DNA of 64,000 bases from Snodgrassella communis (GTDB lineage: Bacteria; Pseudomonadota; Gammaproteobacteria; Burkholderiales; Neisseriaceae): contig NZ_CAJZCD010000002.1 in the NCBI RefSeq assembly GCF_914768045.1, positions 310,001-374,000 of the forward strand. Direction: 5' to 3'. The notes under the pieces were generated by a model, which was given only the letters and a program-made list of their open reading frames with translations, ran no database searches and was not told where the DNA came from. A program made the translations under genes and the position numbers. Positions 56,370 through 64,000 of this stretch are shown in pieces. How positions within the stretch are numbered: position 1 is the first letter of the stretch; every line of letters starts with the position of its first letter.

Positions 56370-58433
56370 TTACTCATTAAGCAAAGCAATGTCGGCTACC
56401 GCATTCATCTGCTGTGACAGAAACACTAATAAGGCCAAGCGATTATTTTTAATCGCTTCATTCTCATCCATTACCATCACATTAGTAAAGAATGTATCTA
56501 CTTTTTCCTTGATACCGGTTAGCTGGGCCAGTGCCTGAACAAAATTCTGCTGCTTCATGGCAGCCTGAATTTTTACTGCTACCTGCTCAGTTGCCTGATA
56601 CAGATTCTGCTCGTCCTGTTGTTGTAAAAGTGCCATCTCAATAGCAGGTAATGCAGAAAAATCGACTTTTTTGAGCAAATTGTGCACACGCTTGTTCGCG
56701 GCTATTAATGCAGTAGCCTCAGCCAGTTGCTTAAACTGAGTTACAGCTGCCAGCCTCGCTTCCACCTCACCCAGATTATCAATCTTACCAGCCAGCACAG
56801 CGGCTACTACATCTTGCGCATAGCTATTTTGTAACAGAATGGCCAAACGTGCCTGCATAAATTCGGCTACTTCATCAATTGTATTGGCAGCCAGTTTACC
56901 AACAGGAAAAGTATCAAATGCAGCCCGTAATAATGGAGCTAGTGACAGATTATGCTGCATCAGCATTCGCAAAATACCCAACGCACTACGGCGCAGTGCA
57001 TACGGGTCTTTATCTCCGGTAGGAATAAGCCCGATACCCCAGATACCCACTAAAGTTTCCAGTTTGTCTGCAAGTGCTACTACCGTTCCGAGTAAATTAT
57101 CCGGTAAGGCATCATTGGCAAAACGCGGCCAGTAATGTTGTTCAATGGCCACAGCCACGTCTGCATCTTCACCATCATGCAGGGCATAGTATTTGCCCAT
57201 CGTACCCTGTAATTCAGGAAATTCACCAACCATATCAGTAAGCAAATCCGCCTTAGCCAGTTCGGCCGTTCTGGCTGCCTTATCAACATCAGCACCCAGC
57301 AACGGGGCAATTACCTTAGCCAGCAGGATAATGCGCTGTACTCTTTCCGCCTGACTACCCAGCTTATTATGATAAACAACATCTTGTAAACGGGATAAGC
57401 GACTAGCCAGAGAGGTTTTCTGATCCTGACGATAAAAGAATTCAGCATCTGCCAGACGTGCGCGTAATACACGTTCATTACCCTGAATAATATGAACCGG
57501 ATTTTCTGTCTGTAAATTGGATACCAGCAAAAAACGGTTAATCAGCTTGCCTTCGCTATTTAACAGCGGAAAATACTTCTGATTCTGCTGCATGGTTAAA
57601 ATCAGACATTCCTGTGGTACTTGTAGGAAACGCTCAGCAAAACCGGCCTGTAACACTACCGGCCACTCAACCAGTGCCGTTACCTCATCCAGCAAACCTT
57701 CAGCATAGGCCACTTGCGCATGCAACTCCTCTTCAGCCTCATTCAGTCCCTGTTTAATGCGGGCACGACGCTCAGCAAAACTGGCAATAACTTTACCCTG
57801 CTCCATTAACTGCTGTGCATAGTCTGCTGCATGGCTGAATACAATTCTGCCCTCACTCAGGAAACGGTGACCTAATGTCCAGTTCTGGCTGCTTAATCCC
57901 AATACACTACCCGCAACCGTCTCAGCACCATGCAGCATAACCAATCCATGCACTGGCCGAACAAATGTATCCGTACTGCTCCCCCAGTGCATCACCTTAG
58001 GAATAGGCAGTTTTTTAATCGCCAGATTCAGAATATCGCTTAATAATGCACTCAAGGGCTGGCCAGTCTGAGTATACTCATAGGCAAACACCATCTGTTT
58101 GCCATCATCAATCTGACTAAGCTGACTAATTTCTATCTGATTACTGCGGGCAAATCCCTGCAAGGCTTTAGTAGGTTCACCATCTTTCATGCCCGCTGCC
58201 ACACTCGGGCCTTTTTTTACTATGTGCTGATCTGCCTGTACCGGTTTAACATTCTGTATCAGCACACCTAAACGTCTGGGCGACGCAAATACCTCATAAT
58301 CAGCCACACCACTGATCAGCTGAGCTTTCTCCAAACCTTCAACAATACCAGCAGCCAGACTTTCACCCAGATTATTCAAGGCTTTTGGCGGCAATTCTTC
58401 AGTACGCAATTCAATTAATAAAGGAGCATTCAT
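56370..58433 (-). CDS. glyS: glycyl-tRNA synthetase beta subunit
   Basis: A 687-residue subunit of the tetrameric alpha2-beta2 glycyl-tRNA synthetase. The N-terminus LLIELRTEELPPKAL and the HD-like and tRNA-binding regions (VVALADKLETLVGIWGIGL, PTGDKDPYALRRSALGILR) are characteristic. Length agrees with E. coli GlyS (689). It starts 22 nt after glyQ and is translated with it. Confidence 0.97.
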   Translation of the reverse strand: MNAPLLIELRTEELPPKALNNLGESLAAGIVEGLEKAQLISGVADYEVFASPRRLGVLIQNVKPVQADQHIVKKGPSVAAGMKDGEPTKALQGFARSNQIEISQLSQIDDGKQMVFAYEYTQTGQPLSALLSDILNLAIKKLPIPKVMHWGSSTDTFVRPVHGLVMLHGAETVAGSVLGLSSQNWTLGHRFLSEGRIVFSHAADYAQQLMEQGKVIASFAERRARIKQGLNEAEEELHAQVAYAEGLLDEVTALVEWPVVLQAGFAERFLQVPQECLILTMQQNQKYFPLLNSEGKLINRFLLVSNLQTENPVHIIQGNERVLRARLADAEFFYRQDQKTSLASRLSRLQDVVYHNKLGSQAERVQRIILLAKVIAPLLGADVDKAARTAELAKADLLTDMVGEFPELQGTMGKYYALHDGEDADVAVAIEQHYWPRFANDALPDNLLGTVVALADKLETLVGIWGIGLIPTGDKDPYALRRSALGILRMLMQHNLSLAPLLRAAFDTFPVGKLAANTIDEVAEFMQARLAILLQNSYAQDVVAAVLAGKIDNLGEVEARLAAVTQFKQLAEATALIAANKRVHNLLKKVDFSALPAIEMALLQQQDEQNLYQATEQVAVKIQAAMKQQNFVQALAQLTGIKEKVDTFFTNVMVMDENEAIKNNRLALLVFLSQQMNAVADIALLNE

Positions 58434-58455
58434 GCAAGTATTACTTTCATTTTGT

Positions 58456-59373
58456 TCAGGCTGTGTGGCCGTTTGTATTCTTTTTCAATAACGGGAAACC
58501 AAGTTTTTCTCGGCTTTCCACATATTTATGGGCAACCGCTCGGCTTAAAGCACGCACACGACCAATATAAGTGGCACGTTCAGTCACAGAAATGGCACCG
58601 CGTGCATCCAGCAGATTAAACGTATGCCCAGCCTTAAGTACCAGCTCATAAGCAGGCAGAGCCAGACTCACATCCTCCACAGCCAGCAGACGTTTGGCTT
58701 CTGCCTCATAATGATTAAACTGCGCCAGTAACCATTCAGCATTACTGAACTCAAAATTATAAGTAGACTGCTCAACCTCATTCTGATGATATACATCACC
58801 GTAAGTCACAGTCTGTCCGTCCTGAGTTTTGGCCCAAACCAGATCATAGACGTTTTCAACACCCTGTAAATACATGGCCAGACGTTCAATACCATAAGTA
58901 ATTTCACCCAGAACTGGTGAGCAGTCCATGCCACCTACCTGCTGAAAATAGGTAAACTGAGTTACTTCCATGCCATTGAGCCATACTTCCCAGCCCAGCC
59001 CCCAAGCACCCAGAGTTGGATTTTCCCAATCATCTTCAACAAAGCGGATATCATGCTGACGCGGATCAATACCCAGTTCCTCCAAAGAGGCCAGATATAA
59101 CTCCTGAATATTATCCGGTGACGGCTTTAATGCCACCTGAAACTGATAATAATGTTGCAGACGATTCGGATTTTCACCATAGCGACCATCCTTGGGACGG
59201 CGCGACGGCTGCACATAAGCTGCAAACCAGGGTTCAGGCCCCAGTGCGCGCAGACAGGTGGCCGGATGGCTGGTACCTGCTCCCACTTCCATATCCAGAG
59301 GCTGCAACACCACACAGCCATGACGGGCCCAGTAATTTTGTAGAGTAAAAATAATTTCTTGGAAAGTCAGCAT
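58456..59373 (-). CDS. glyQ: glycyl-tRNA synthetase alpha subunit
   Basis: A 305-residue catalytic subunit that activates glycine. The segments [40 protein letters not shown] and [20 protein letters not shown] are diagnostic. The open frame extends 61 codons upstream over the neighbouring gene's start, but homologues begin MLTFQEII, so the ATG at 59373 is used. It heads the glyQ-glyS-DUF7832-gmhB-plsC operon and is divergent from the hemolysin III-like gene. Confidence 0.97.
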   Translation of the reverse strand: MLTFQEIIFTLQNYWARHGCVVLQPLDMEVGAGTSHPATCLRALGPEPWFAAYVQPSRRPKDGRYGENPNRLQHYYQFQVALKPSPDNIQELYLASLEELGIDPRQHDIRFVEDDWENPTLGAWGLGWEVWLNGMEVTQFTYFQQVGGMDCSPVLGEITYGIERLAMYLQGVENVYDLVWAKTQDGQTVTYGDVYHQNEVEQSTYNFEFSNAEWLLAQFNHYEAEAKRLLAVEDVSLALPAYELVLKAGHTFNLLDARGAISVTERATYIGRVRALSRAVAHKYVESREKLGFPLLKKNTNGHTA

Positions 59374-59554
59374 GAAAGGAATTTTCTGATGATATGCAAA
59401 ATTACCTATTTTACTGTGCTTGCCAGCAGTTGAACAGACGCCATCACATTTCTGAATAAGTTCACACACTAATAATAAATCAAAAAAATCCTTGCAACTT
59501 CCGGCTAGCAGTGAAACGATAGCCTTTTCATTGATCAAATCTACTTTCTCAAAC

Positions 59555-60178
59555 ATGTATCATGGCGAACGCTTCAACGCATATTCTCACCTTATCGGTT
59601 TTATCCTCGCCATCGTTGGCACAGGATTTCTCCTAATTAAATCGGTACATTATGGAGATATTTACCGCATTGTCAGTTCTGCCATTTATGGTGCCAGCCT
59701 GATACTTCTTTATGGCATATCCACCCTGTATCACTCCACTCATTCGCACCGAGCCAAGGTCGTGCTGCAAAAATTCGATCACTGCGCCATTTATCTGCTG
59801 ATTGCTGGCAGCTATACACCTTTTACCCTTACCACATTGAACGGCGGCTGGGGCTGGTCATTACTTGGCATATCGTGGGGACTGGCAATATTTGGTATTA
59901 TTCAGGAAGTGACTATTGGACGCAAAAGTGAAACGCGCATCCTGTCACTGATTCTTTATCTGATTATGGGCTGGCTGATCATCATAGCCATTTATCCGTT
60001 AACACAGCGCATGTCTTCACTAGGTCTATTCTGGCTGACTAGCGGTGGGCTGGCATACAGTATCGGCATCTACTGGTTCATTAATGATGAAAAAATCCGC
60101 CATGGTCATGGTATCTGGCATCTGTTTGTTATACTTGGCAGTCTGGCGCAATTTATCTGCGTTTACGCCTATATCTGA
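59555..60178 (+). CDS. hemolysin III / TrhA family membrane protein
   Basis: A 207-residue inner-membrane protein of the TrhA (YqfA, hemolysin III) family with seven hydrophobic segments. Motifs are [16 protein letters not shown] at the N-terminus, STLYHSTHS, and [20 protein letters not shown]. The histidines likely bind a metal, as in related adiponectin receptor-type proteins. TrhA has been linked to membrane energetics, not to haemolysis. The ATG at 59555 is preferred over an in-frame upstream start because homologues begin near it. It is divergent from glyQ. Confidence 0.88.
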   Translation: MYHGERFNAYSHLIGFILAIVGTGFLLIKSVHYGDIYRIVSSAIYGASLILLYGISTLYHSTHSHRAKVVLQKFDHCAIYLLIAGSYTPFTLTTLNGGWGWSLLGISWGLAIFGIIQEVTIGRKSETRILSLILYLIMGWLIIIAIYPLTQRMSSLGLFWLTSGGLAYSIGIYWFINDEKIRHGHGIWHLFVILGSLAQFICVYAYI

Positions 60179-60235
60179 AATATCAATATACAAAAGCTGA
60201 TTGTCTACCTGAATCATTTAGCATTAATAGAAAGA

Positions 60236-61108
60236 ATGAAAGTGAAGATATACTTGAAAACCTTGCTTGTTAGTCTGTGCCTGCTTATTCTGGCAGCCTG
60301 TAGTGGCGAAAAAACCACGCAATCTGCCGCTTCATCGGCGCAGACGAAAAAAGAAATTATTATTGGCACTACCGTGGGCGATTTTGCCGACATGGTGCGC
60401 GATCAAGTAAAGCCTGAATTAGAAAAACAAGGCTATAAAGTACAACTATTGGAATTTACCGATTATGTTCGCCCCAATCTTGCCTTGGCGGATAAATCCA
60501 TAGACATCAACATTTTTCAGCATAAGCCATATCTGGATGATTTTGCTCAGTCGCGCCATCTGGACATCATACCAGCCTTTCAGGTTCCTACAGGCCCTTT
60601 GGGTATATATGCCGGTAAGCTGAACCAACTGGATGCAGTAAAAAGCGGCTCCAGCGTTTCTGTTCCCAATGACCCCTCCAATCTGGCTCGTGCGCTGGTT
60701 ATGTTGGACAAACTTGGCTGGATTACCCTGAAAGCCAACATTAATCCACTTAAAGCCTCACTGGCCGATATTGCCGGCAATAACAAAAACATTAAACTGG
60801 TACAACTGGAAGCTGCTCAATTACCCCGCTCCCGTCATGATGTGGATTTCGCAGTGATAAATGGCAACTTTGCCACCAGCTCAGGCTTAAAATTCACATC
60901 AGCATTGTTCCTCGAACCCGGCTACACCTACGTTAACTGGGCGGCAATCCGGGCTGTCGATAAAGACAGCCAGTGGGTAAAAGACATAACTGCTGCTTAC
61001 AATTCAGATGCATTCAAGCAGTATGCGTTCAAACGTTTTGCTGGTTACAAATATCCTGAATCCTGGGGCGTACAGGACACTCAATCCGCATCTACACCAG
61101 CACGATAA
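60236..61108 (+). CDS. metQ: MetQ-type methionine-binding lipoprotein
   Basis: A 290-residue substrate-binding lipoprotein of the NlpA/MetQ family. The lipobox LAAC gives lipidated C22. The mature protein has IIIGTTVGDFADMVRDQVKP, the ligand-pocket region NIFQHKPYLDDF, SVPNDPSNLARAL and ELEAAQLPRS. It would deliver D- or L-methionine to the MetNI ABC transporter, but no metN or metI gene flanks it here. The Neisseria homologue GNA1946 is a surface lipoprotein. No SAM riboswitch fits in the short upstream gap. Confidence 0.92.
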   Translation: MKVKIYLKTLLVSLCLLILAACSGEKTTQSAASSAQTKKEIIIGTTVGDFADMVRDQVKPELEKQGYKVQLLEFTDYVRPNLALADKSIDINIFQHKPYLDDFAQSRHLDIIPAFQVPTGPLGIYAGKLNQLDAVKSGSSVSVPNDPSNLARALVMLDKLGWITLKANINPLKASLADIAGNNKNIKLVQLEAAQLPRSRHDVDFAVINGNFATSSGLKFTSALFLEPGYTYVNWAAIRAVDKDSQWVKDITAAYNSDAFKQYAFKRFAGYKYPESWGVQDTQSASTPAR

Positions 61109-61188
61109 GCAACTGTATCTGCCGTGAACCAGCATTTCGTTATTTAGAGCATTAATAACGTAATGCTTTTACCCAAGCTGAGATAAGC

Positions 61189-61524
61189 ATGAAGCCGAAT
61201 AATTTTATCTCCGGTGATGAGCTGCCATTAAAGCAGAAAATCAATCTGGAAACTGCACGTATCAATTGGTATGAACTCCAACCTTATTTTGCTCGTGGTA
61301 GTTGTATTTACGTTGCACCAGAACTAGATTTAGTCAATATTGCCCATATGATAGCCGCAGACGACAGTACCACCATTGCACTTTTGATACATGAAGGTAA
61401 AATTAGCAAAGTCAGCGATATCATGGCACAGCAATATTTTGATTGTAACCAGCCAATGTGGGCAGTTGTGGTAAGGCCATATGTGCTGATCCAGCCAGAC
61501 AATGCTATTGTCAGAAGCAAATAA
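61189..61524 (+). CDS. DUF2288 protein
   Basis: A 111-residue cytoplasmic protein of the DUF2288 family. Characteristic parts are ETARINWYELQPYFARGSCI, VAPELDLVNIAHMIAADDS and QPMWAVVVRPYVLIQ. Function is unknown. It lies 80 nt after metQ and 45 nt before a pilin gene on the same strand. Confidence 0.85.
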   Translation: MKPNNFISGDELPLKQKINLETARINWYELQPYFARGSCIYVAPELDLVNIAHMIAADDSTTIALLIHEGKISKVSDIMAQQYFDCNQPMWAVVVRPYVLIQPDNAIVRSK

Positions 61525-61569
61525 GCCAAAAGCACTTAACACAAGCATTTATAATTGAAAGAGAACATT

Positions 61570-61965
61570 ATGCCACGTCACAATCAGGGCTTTACGCTCA
61601 TAGATATGATGATTACCGTCACCATTATTGCCATATTAGCCGCCATTGCCTATCCAACCTACAATCACTTTATCATTAAAGCTCGGGAGCAAGGTGCTCG
61701 TGCTGATCTAGTACAAAACGGCAGCAAGCTGGAGCGATTTTACGCTAAAAACAAAACATTTAATGGTTATACGGATCAGATGCTTGAGCAAAGTAAAAGT
61801 ACAACATATTTTACCCTCTCTGGTACCTACAATTCCAGCAGCTATCGTCTGGTGGCCACACCTACAGCAGCCAATAGTGGTGCAACTAGACTGGTTGTTT
61901 ATGACAGTATAGAGGGTATGTTTTTATGCGATGATAATCAGCAAACAGAATGCAATCCCTATTAA
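61570..61965 (+). CDS. type IV minor pilin-like protein
   Basis: A 131-residue type IV pilin subunit. The prepilin peptidase site is QG-FTLIDMMITV, followed by a hydrophobic N-terminal helix to about residue 28. A Cys pair near the C-terminus (FLCDD...TEC) should form the usual D-region disulphide. The conserved Glu5 of mature pilins is Asp here. An in-frame TTG lies five codons earlier, but the ATG at 61570 with GAGA upstream is preferred. It is alone, unlike the pilus assembly clusters, and could be a minor pilin or a DNA-uptake pilin of the ComP type. Confidence 0.85.
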   Translation: MPRHNQGFTLIDMMITVTIIAILAAIAYPTYNHFIIKAREQGARADLVQNGSKLERFYAKNKTFNGYTDQMLEQSKSTTYFTLSGTYNSSSYRLVATPTAANSGATRLVVYDSIEGMFLCDDNQQTECNPY

Positions 61966-62162
61966 ATCTGCACACATGCATTCTACCTGAGAACATATAG
62001 CTAGAAGAAAGTGCATCATTTCAGCAAAGCATTTACCTTGATGAATTTGCAACTACTCTTCAAGTTATAACAGTTGGTGCAGCCTTATGAAAAAAGCTAT
62101 ATTCAAACGTGTTGTTTCAAGAAAGCAATTAAATTTCTCACCAGAAAATAAAGAGCAGACAT

Positions 62163-62591
62163 ATGGATATGCTGAAATTTATCTTGTTAATATCAACTAC
62201 ATTAACACTGACCAATTCCGCAATGGCGGCCAGCAATCAGCATTCGGCAGACAATGATGGGTTTGATGATGCCGAAAGAATCATTGTTCGGCTGTACAAT
62301 CAGCAACAACAAATTGAAAAAGAAATCGACAAATTAACTGCTTCGTTTTTTCAGGATAATAATCAGATTGGGCGGTTTAACAGCTGTAAACTGCCAGATT
62401 GTCATCAATACAGTGAAACTACATCTTTCCGTCTTGACCCGAATCAAAATTTTACATATCAGAATCAGGTTAGCAGAGATGGTCTGAGTAAATCTATCAG
62501 CCGTAGTGGCAAATTTAACCAGCATAAAGGCAAACAGACACTAATACTGAATAATGCAGATGGCCAGCCAGAACTGTATCTGTATCATTAA
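62163..62591 (+). CDS. secreted orphan protein downstream of pilin
   Basis: A 142-residue protein with a signal peptide (MLKFILLISTTLTLTNSAMA). The mature part has a helical DDAERIIVRLYNQQQQIEKE segment, a cysteine pair SCKLPDC and a C-terminal Ser/Gly/Lys-rich stretch. I recognise no family. It begins about 200 nt after the minor pilin gene on the same strand and may function with it, but this is a guess. A second in-frame ATG (62169) is an alternative start. Confidence 0.65.
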   Translation: MDMLKFILLISTTLTLTNSAMAASNQHSADNDGFDDAERIIVRLYNQQQQIEKEIDKLTASFFQDNNQIGRFNSCKLPDCHQYSETTSFRLDPNQNFTYQNQVSRDGLSKSISRSGKFNQHKGKQTLILNNADGQPELYLYH

Positions 62592-62639
62592 ATTCCCAGA
62601 AACTCAGCATGACATTTATCAATAAATAGCTGATTAAAT

Positions 62640-62670
62640 AAAAAGGCAATGAAAACATCATTGCCTTTTT
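62640..62670. terminator. bidirectional terminator near 62.65 kb
   Basis: A 13-bp stem AAAAAGGCAATGA / TCATTGCCTTTTT with a 5-nt loop lies between the secreted orphan and the convergent META-domain gene, with T-runs on both sides. Confidence 0.9.
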
Positions 62671-62694
62671 ATTTAAGTCCTTATCAGGTAAATT

Positions 62695-63513
62695 TTATTT
62701 ATGCTTATGTTTGGACGAATTCACATCTGAGCGTTCAATTATCTGATCTAATTTATAAACATACTCAGTGGCAGTGGTATCATCTGTAGCACCAGCCGGT
62801 TTTACCTCATACACGTTCAAACGTAATACCTGACTTTCTGCCGGATTGAACTGCCAGCCGTCAATCGTACCGGAGAAATTACGCCATACACCGGTTTTAA
62901 CCTTCACACCCTGATCATTGTAAGAAACTTCACGAACTTTAAGGCATTGAACTGCGCCATTATCCGTCTGACAGGTCTGTGTTTTCGGATTTATTTCCCA
63001 GAATACCACCGTAGGTTGACCATACTGAGCAGTAGCAGTAGGCACACCACGCCAGAGCAGATGTTCACCGCGCCGGTTTTCTATCCACAACTGTGGCTGT
63101 GCATTCTGGGCATTTTCTGTATTAAGCAATCCGGCATGCAATTGCTGGCCATTCATAAAAGCAATCAGTGCAGTATCCTGTGCCATTACATCAGGAGCAC
63201 AGGCTTTCATAGTACTCATTGGTGCCCGAATCTGCATATCCTGTCCGCTTAACTGGTAAGCAGAACCAATATTATTACAACCACCGGAAACATTCAGTTG
63301 CTGGCCAGTAAAACTCAGCTTTAAGGCTGAATTCGACTTAAAATTGGCTAATGGCCGGCCATGCCGGTCAGCAGCTTCTACCAGCTGCCAGTCATAAGCA
63401 CCTAATTGCTGCACACTGGCAGTACGCATATTAACTTTATGGTTAGATGTATGTGCACAGGCAGCAAGACCACCGGCAATCAGGGCAGTTACCACCATTT
63501 TTTTAATACTCAT
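62695..63513 (-). CDS. META and DUF4377 domain lipoprotein
   Basis: A 272-residue lipoprotein (lipobox LAAC, lipidated C19). Residues about 38-145 form a META/HslJ domain with YDWQLVEAADRHGRPL, FTGQQLNVSGGCNNIGSAYQ and APMSTMKACAPDVMAQD. Residues about 165-265 form a DUF4377 domain (CLKVREVSYNDQGV, GTIDGWQFNPAESQVLRLNV). META proteins such as HslJ are linked to motility or novobiocin resistance and copper stress, but this arrangement is not characterised. It is divergent from the cinA-like gene. Confidence 0.9.
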   Translation of the reverse strand: MSIKKMVVTALIAGGLAACAHTSNHKVNMRTASVQQLGAYDWQLVEAADRHGRPLANFKSNSALKLSFTGQQLNVSGGCNNIGSAYQLSGQDMQIRAPMSTMKACAPDVMAQDTALIAFMNGQQLHAGLLNTENAQNAQPQLWIENRRGEHLLWRGVPTATAQYGQPTVVFWEINPKTQTCQTDNGAVQCLKVREVSYNDQGVKVKTGVWRNFSGTIDGWQFNPAESQVLRLNVYEVKPAGATDDTTATEYVYKLDQIIERSDVNSSKHKHK

Positions 63514-63645
63514 AATTATATCCTTGCTTTAACGACGCAACACTTGCACATTAAAATAAATCTACGCATAAAACAACTATCATGTTTTATATAAATGGAA
63601 GATTAGCTATTATGCAACAACCACCGCAAATTTAGGAGAATCAGT

Positions 63646-64000
63646 ATGCAAATCGGCATCATCATTGTCGGCGATGAAATTGTAAATGGTTCGCGTCAGG
63701 ACAGTCATTTTGTTTTTTTCAGACAATTACTTCAGCAGCATGGTCTATACATGGCCTGGGCACAGTATTTACCTGATGACCGCGCGATCATCAGCCGGCA
63801 GTTAGTGCAGTCATTTAAAGAAAAAATACCTGTTTTTGTCACTGGCGGGATAGGAGCCACACCAGACGATCACACTCGTCAGGCGTGTGCTGATGCTTTA
63901 AACCTCCCATTAGTACCTCACCTCGAAGCCTTGAAAACGATTGAAGTTATCTCAGCAGAACATGGCGACAAACTAGACAGTCCTGCTCATTTACAACGGG
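63646..64000 (+). CDS. CinA/MoaB-fold protein (partial)
   Basis: The first 118 codons of a gene that runs off the window. The start MQIGIIIVGDEIVNGSRQDS, the GGIGATPDDHTRQACADAL segment and the overall spacing mark a molybdopterin-binding (MoCF_biosynth) domain of the CinA/competence-damage-inducible protein A type. The ATG has AGGAG 8 nt upstream. Whether the C-terminal CinA domain with nicotinamide-nucleotide amidase activity is present cannot be seen. Confidence 0.8.
   Translation, partial: MQIGIIIVGDEIVNGSRQDSHFVFFRQLLQQHGLYMAWAQYLPDDRAIISRQLVQSFKEKIPVFVTGGIGATPDDHTRQACADALNLPLVPHLEALKTIEVISAEHGDKLDSPAHLQR

Noticed and set aside
59373-59556. N-terminal extension of GlyQ upstream of the chosen start
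   Set aside because: The extension is not similar to any GlyQ and would overlap the divergent hemolysin III-like gene; homologues start at MLTFQEII.
62087-62260. A 57-codon open frame starting at an ATG before the secreted orphan gene
   Set aside because: It overlaps the signal-peptide gene out of frame, has no ribosome-binding site, and the product is not protein-like in its second half; the 62163 frame with a signal peptide is better.
1-64000. Neisseria-type DNA uptake sequences in terminators
   Set aside because: I looked for GCCGTCTGAA and close variants in the main terminator hairpins by eye and saw none; a full count needs a computer search.

Overview
The window looks like a chromosomal segment of a low-GC member of the Neisseriaceae (Betaproteobacteria). 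The protein sequences and gene order are Neisseria-like: glyQ-glyS-gmhB-plsC, a TPR protein-lolB-ispE-tRNA-Gln-prs-rplY block divergent from mutM, lon-hupB-ppiD, and lepA-lepB-rnc-era. The DNA is clearly AT-rich and I saw no copies of the classical Neisseria uptake sequence in the terminators. A bee-gut Snodgrassella-type organism is my best guess, but that rests on recall, not on a search. There is no phage, insertion sequence, CRISPR array or rRNA operon; nearly all of the window is core genome.

Layout. 0.4-8.6 kb (minus strand): a small ORF overlapping lepA, then lepA, lepB, rnc, two uncharacterised genes wedged between rnc and era, era, an mnm5-type tRNA methyltransferase and a DUF815 ATPase. 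8.7-15.4 kb (plus): SanA-like protein, M14 carboxypeptidase, LprI-like lipoprotein, dinB, icd, CHY zinc-finger protein. 15.5-24.3 kb (minus): MORN-variant protein, aldehyde dehydrogenase, ppiD, hupB, lon, ettA. 24.4-27.0 kb (plus): dedA, mutL. 27.2-45.8 kb: nitroreductase, ThrE-type exporter, two tRNA-Leu(CAG), rnr, rplY, prs, three tRNA-Gln, ispE, lolB, a long TPR protein, mutM, plsC, pdxH, hemA, prfA. 45.8-64 kb: EamA transporter, DUF1289, typA, DUF456, mfd, a YgjP-like metalloprotease, plsC-gmhB-DUF7832-glyS-glyQ, trhA-type membrane protein, metQ, DUF2288, a minor pilin, a secreted orphan, a META/DUF4377 lipoprotein and the start of a cinA-like gene.

Functional themes are translation and RNA processing (lepA, era, rnc, rnr, typA, ettA, prfA, glyQS, tRNAs), protein quality control (lon, ppiD, lepB), DNA repair (mutL, mutM, mfd, dinB), and envelope or lipid assembly (lolB, two PlsC acyltransferases, gmhB, dedA, sanA).

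The strongest unexplained signal is compositional. The plus strand is C- and A-rich from 0 to about 27.1 kb, switches sharply to G- and T-rich between the mutL and nitroreductase 3' ends, and switches back between prfA and the EamA gene at about 45.8 kb. Both switches coincide with bidirectional terminators, which suggests an inverted block of about 18.7 kb. Other points of interest are a duplicated tRNA-Leu unit whose terminator loop is flipped, an internally duplicated TPR protein, a pilin with Asp in place of Glu5, and orphan genes inserted into otherwise classic operons. I did not find a clearly new multi-gene system.
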